From positions 324,015 through 388,014 of the forward strand of contig VZRS01000311.1 in NCBI GenBank assembly GCA_013398055.1: 64,000 nucleotides of DNA. Reading direction: 5' to 3'. Positions 59,998-64,000 of the stretch are shown piece by piece. The notes under the pieces are model-generated. The model did not search any database, was not told where the DNA came from, and worked only from the letters and a program-made list of their open reading frames with translations. Both the position numbers and the translations under genes were made by a program. The DNA is from Ifrita kowaldi (Eukaryota > Chordata > Aves > Passeriformes > Cinclosomatidae). The stretch's first letter is position 1; each line of letters begins with the position of its first letter.

Positions 59998-62496
59998 CTG
60001 CAACTAGAGCGAAAGATTAAAAAATTTTAAAAAACCCCAAAAGGTACTAAGTAAATTAGATTTTTGATTGTGAGCTTAGCAAAAGGTGAGACAAGTGCTG
60101 CTCTAAGAGAAGGAAAGTAAGAGAAAACTAAGCACTCCTATGGTGTGTTAAGGAACTACTACTTTATGTGACTGTTATAAAGAAACTTCTTAATTAACAC
60201 TGTCTTGATTTATCAGAGAGCCCTTAAATGAAACACACATTGAAGCCAACTAACCTTTTGTAGTTTTGCTCCTTATTAAGGAAAAATAAAAGTAGCACAA
60301 TGGGGGGAAAGGGAGGAATTATCATACTGAGTTTCTACACAACACTCTGGCAAGGTTTCTGTGCTGGTTTCTGAATTTTTCATGACATGCAGATCTTAGG
60401 TGAGTCTTACATCTTTCTTACCTTGTTTCCTGACACCAGCCACTCCTGAATCAGTAACCACATTAACAATAATGTTTCTGTAAGAAAAGCTTTCCCCTCT
60501 GCACAGTTCTCCAGAGGAACGTGGAGGCTGCTACTCTTTGCATATCTTCAAAATTAACTCCTGAGGATGGTAGGTATTTACATACTCACCATTCTTTCAC
60601 TACAGAAATGGCACAAAGACTTGCCTGATTTTACCTACTTTTGTCACCCTGGTAACTGATGGGGCAAAAGCTGCTACAGCTTGCCAGGGTAACAGTTATA
60701 AATGGAAGTAAATAATCCTGTGCTTTCCCTCTGAACAACATGGCTCCTACCTTGTTCACAGGAATTTCCTCGTGGTCCATACGCGACACAGGTTTCATGT
60801 TGACATCGAAAGTGCTGTACTCAGGGAGGGCATCTCGCAGGTACATCAGGTTCTCATCCAGCCTCTTCTCCAGCTTCAGGACCTCGATCGCCTGGATTCG
60901 AGGACTGTACAGTTCATAGCAGATTTCAACCCCTTAGAGACAGAAAGCCTGGTTTAATGAACCAAATTCATGAGAAATACTAACACCCAAGCAGTACTGC
61001 TTCAGTTCCTGTATCATTGCAATCTGCTTTTTCGTTCTCAGAGCACTACAGTGCTGTGTGCACTTGGGATGGAACTCCCACACTGTGTCTGCACATTTCT
61101 TTGTAAGTCAAATTTTTGATACAGAATGGTTTAAGAGACTTGAATGGCTTGAGTTTAAGGAAGATGAGGTTGGGTTTTAAACTTCACTCCCTTTTGGTTA
61201 CAATGGCTATTATTATCCATTTCAGTGTACGTGCAGTGTGTATGAAAAGACACCCACCCCTTTCAGATTTGCCCTCTGAACTCCACTATTTGCATTGCCC
61301 CCAATTTTGTCATAATCCAGAAAATGATCCTATGATATCCTTCTAATCTGTTGCTTGTTAAACAGTTCACACCTACGTTCCCAGTTCATGCAAACACACT
61401 GTGCTCAAAATGGGCTGGTATTTACATGGTAACAGACAGTCCAGGCTCAGACATACATAAGCACAACCATCACAGAATGTGTAAAAATCACCAAGTACAT
61501 AAACAAAACTACTGTGCAGTTCCATGCCGTCAAGTACAGAGCACATCAACATGTCTGTGCACACAGTTCTAAACTTGCCGAGTATTCTAACAGGCAGACT
61601 CACAATTTCACTTCAGTCTGCTGTTTTCCTCCCCACAGACTAAACTCCTACAACTTAACACATTTGTTTTTGAACACTTGTAGCATAATTACCACAGCTG
61701 AAACCCCACCTTGGTCTTCTATAACATTCCGAAGGACAAAGGTAGCGCCGAGTCCTTTCCCTCCCCTTTGAATGCAGATCCCAACAAACCGCTTGGATTT
61801 GTCACTGGCATGGGGATCTGCAGTTGTCACAGCGAGTACACTGCCTGCCAAAAAAAATGGATTAAAATAAACAGCCTGTCCCAGTTAATATATACCAACA
61901 TGCAGGGAAAAGTCAAACGAAGTGCCTCTATTCAGGTGCATTTTGAAAATAGTTTTTCCCCTATCAAACCTCTACAAACAGAAAAAACTGCTAACATGAC
62001 CTGAACTGATAGAGGTTGAAGTGATTCTGCTGGTTAACTACAAACGTTCTTCACCTTTATTTTTGTGCTCTTCCCTATCCAAATTGAATATAATTAATCT
62101 ATTTTTTTTTTCTTTAGCTTTACTGGTAAACCATATGCTGAAGTGCCAGGATTGAAAAAAACCCACATAAGGAACACATTAGGATTATTCTTTTAATGAA
62201 TCTGGATGTATATATGAGATTAAAATATGATGTATTATCTATAAAAACACATTCTAGTTGATCTAACACACCTGAGACTTTATGTTTTATGCTATTCTAC
62301 ATAGGACCACACTATCTACCACCCCACACAATGTAAAATACTGACAGAATTATGAAAGTCTTAGTGCTGTTACTGACCAACATAGAATTCCGGGATGTTG
62401 AAGACTTTTCTTCTCTGTATCATATCCTTTCTTTCTATATAGTATTTAAGAGGATCTGTTCTCCCTCTGGGAGGTATAAATTCAGGGCTCAGGAAC
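59788..62496 (-). CDS. MRPL19: Mitochondrial ribosomal protein bL19m, last four exons (5' part outside window)
   Basis: MRPL19 is a structural protein of the mitochondrial large ribosomal subunit, encoded in the nucleus and imported to the matrix. Four exons join in frame: 62496-62378, 61844-61710, 60932-60751 and 59997-59788, giving 214 residues. They read FLSPEFIPPRGRTDPLKYYI; GSVLAVTTADPHASDKSKRF and RFVGICIQRGGKGLGATFVL, the bL19 core; VEICYELYSPRIQAIEVLKL; YLRDALPEYSTFDVNMKPVS; KPKPWSKRWERPKYNIKGIK; WLEFDMLREYDTSKIEEKIR. All match the human protein closely, including the C-terminal extension that bacterial L19 lacks. The N-terminal targeting sequence and first exons lie past 64000 or were not recognised. 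The gene is convergent with GCFC2, as in human. Confidence 0.97.
60751..60932 (-). CDS. MRPL19: MRPL19 internal exon
   Basis: After acceptor TCTCTAAG: VEICYELYSPRIQAIEVLKL, then EKRLDENLMYLRDALPEYST and on to HEEIPVNK; donor GTAGGA. Confidence 0.97.
61710..61844 (-). CDS. MRPL19: MRPL19 internal exon, bL19 core
   Basis: After acceptor TTTTGGCAG: SVLAVTTADPHASDKSKRFV, then GICIQRGGKGLGATFVLRNV and IEDQG; donor GTGGGG. The GICI.R...GLGATF.LRN motif is the conserved L19 fold. Confidence 0.97.
62378..62496 (-). CDS. MRPL19: MRPL19 internal exon (first in window)
   Basis: After acceptor TTTCTTACAG: FLSPEFIPPRGRTDPLKYYI, then ERKDMIQRRKVFNIPEFYVG; donor GTCAGT. Phase 2 in, 1 out. Confidence 0.96.
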
Positions 62497-64000
62497 CTGT
62501 AAGAAAAGCCAAACTTTTAAAAGTATGAAACAAAAGCATTTGCAACTAGAGAATTCCAAGTATTTGGCCTAAAAATTACCAGCTGGTTAACTACGACCAG
62601 TTGCCTTTTCAGAGATATGAACTGCAGTCCATGAAGTCACCAATTTTATTATTTTTTGTTATCCAATAGGAACTTTTGTGGGGTTTTGATATTGGTTTGG
62701 GGGTCTTTTTGTGGATTTGTTTGTTTTGTTGCTGTTCTTTCAAACAGATTTTTCCCAAACCAGTAATACATGTTGGTCTCAGAGGAGCTGACCGAAAGAG
62801 GACAGTTCAGTTAGTGCTGTCACATCTTAGGAACAGGTTATTTCAGGGTTTAATTGTAATCCAAATGACAGAACACTGTTGACTTTATAATAACAGATAT
62901 GGAAGAATCTATTACAGTTTTCACAAACTGATTCTACAGGAGACACCACATAAATCTCCTTTTGTGTTACAGAAGCTTAAAGGGACTGGTAAAACTGTCT
63001 TCTGGTACAAAAAATTAAAACATGCCAAGGAATTTCCCCATGGTCTAGGCCTCAATTATCTGACTGCTGAGTTGAAGGCACACCTCCTGGCATGGACTGG
63101 CTTGAGCTGAGAATATTTTCCAACAGATAATTGAATGTGTTCACTCTGGTTTGGATGGAGAGACCACTTTGGCCTCAGAGCTGGCCCCAGAGATGGATGA
63201 AGCTGGACTCATTTAATTCACTTGTACAGATACACCTTAAAAGTCCTGGATCTGACTAGGAGAGAAGTGCCCAACACAGTGGAGGACAAATGCAAAACTG
63301 CCTTACAAACCTTATGGGGGCTGTGAGGGCAGCACAGAGGTTCTGGTTGGTGCTGCTGCCCACAGGCAGCCACACAGGCAATAAACAACACCAAACCTCA
63401 TGATCTTCAAAGTGAGGCTTTTTGGAGGGGGCAGATGAACAATACAGTACCACCACTCTCGTTCCAGACACAGCACTGCAGTTTGAACCACTGGGTCATT
63501 TAAAGCAGTAGAAATTGGGTTTAAAACCCAGGGAGGCTGTGGATGCCCCAGCCCTGGAAGTGTTGACGAACAGGCTGGATGGGACTTGGAGCAACCTGGT
63601 CTAGTGGGAGGTGTCCCTGCCCATGGCAGAGGGGCTGGAACCAGATGATCTTTAGGTCCCTTTCAACCCAAACCATTCTGTGATTCTATGCAATGGGTTG
63701 AGGTGACATCAAAAATACCCAGAATGAGACATCTCATGAAGGGTACCAGGCACAGCAGGTCCATGCCACAACCAGTGATGCACGTGCTCACAACTGGTCT
63801 CGAGGTCCAAGGCAAAGGCAGACACAGGACTCGTGTCCCTGTCACACTAAAGAGATACCTTTAACTAAAGAGATGCCTAACAGAGAGAATCTCCCACATT
63901 AACCCGAGATTTGCAAAAGTATTTTCTGCTCTGCATTTTTTTTTCACCTTCCACTGCTTTCAGAAACTCCAGAAAAAGTATTTTAAGGTGTTTTGAACAC
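62497..64000. other. MRPL19 intron or upstream sequence
   Basis: No exon encoding the N-terminal part of MRPL19 can be read here on the minus strand. Apart from the CR1 at 63510-63692 I see only unique, AT-rich sequence. Confidence 0.6.
63510..63692 (+). mobile_element. CR1 3' fragment
   Basis: Plus strand: agccctggaagtgttgacga, ctagtgggaggtgtccctgc, aacccaaaccattctgtgat and tail tctatg. It is well preserved. Confidence 0.93.

Noticed and set aside
62740..62790. FPKPVIHVG on the plus strand, resembling the MRPL19 N-terminal PPPKPVIVDK
   Set aside because: It is on the wrong strand for MRPL19, so the likeness is chance.
1..64000. CRISPR arrays, operons, prophage or bacterial systems
   Set aside because: The window is vertebrate nuclear DNA; no regularly spaced repeats or prokaryotic gene structure are present.

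Overview
This is nuclear genomic DNA from a bird. The evidence is a dozen CR1 retrotransposon pieces with the avian-type ATTCTRTG 3' end, small introns, and three vertebrate genes whose spliced products can be read directly. One long terminal repeat resembles families I associate with songbirds, so a passerine is likely but not proven. The window is a draft assembly with single-N and short-N joins at 30322, 33356, 41686, 42311, 42439 and 45010-45031. Several of these joins are visibly wrong.

Layout. From 1 to about 33.5 kb lies the 5' end of ITSN2 (intersectin 2) on the minus strand: a CpG-rich first exon ending at 33190, a second exon with the start codons at 19288-19351, and a third exon at 364-456. 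The rest of the gene runs off the left edge. The two introns, 13.8 and 18.8 kb, hold CR1 copies, a 647-bp solo LTR (7470-8116), a second LTR-like element (20645-21001) and simple repeats. Between 28.9 and 31.7 kb a 1,421-bp block appears twice in a row with an N between the copies. I read this as two overlapping contigs that were not merged.

From 39.0 to 40.4 kb on the minus strand are three exon-like coding blocks with matching splice phases. They form the 3' end of a gene or pseudogene that I cannot name. One of its expected splice donors is damaged.

From 41.7 to 59.25 kb is GCFC2 on the plus strand, essentially complete in 18 exons, with its exon 1 split and misordered by the assembly. 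The small contig carrying the promoter and start codon (42312-42438) sits downstream of the contig carrying the end of exon 1 (41687-41755). From 59.66 kb to beyond the right half is MRPL19 on the minus strand: its last four exons (62496 down to 59788), convergent with GCFC2, about 400 bp between poly(A) signals. The first exons of MRPL19 lie outside the window.

Functionally the genes are unrelated: endocytic scaffold (ITSN2), spliceosome disassembly factor (GCFC2), mitochondrial ribosome (MRPL19). No operon-like or defence system is present. The most interesting items are the unnamed minus-strand gene, the GCFC2 exon 1 assembly scramble, and the neighbourhood of ITSN2 with GCFC2, which in human lie far apart on chromosome 2.
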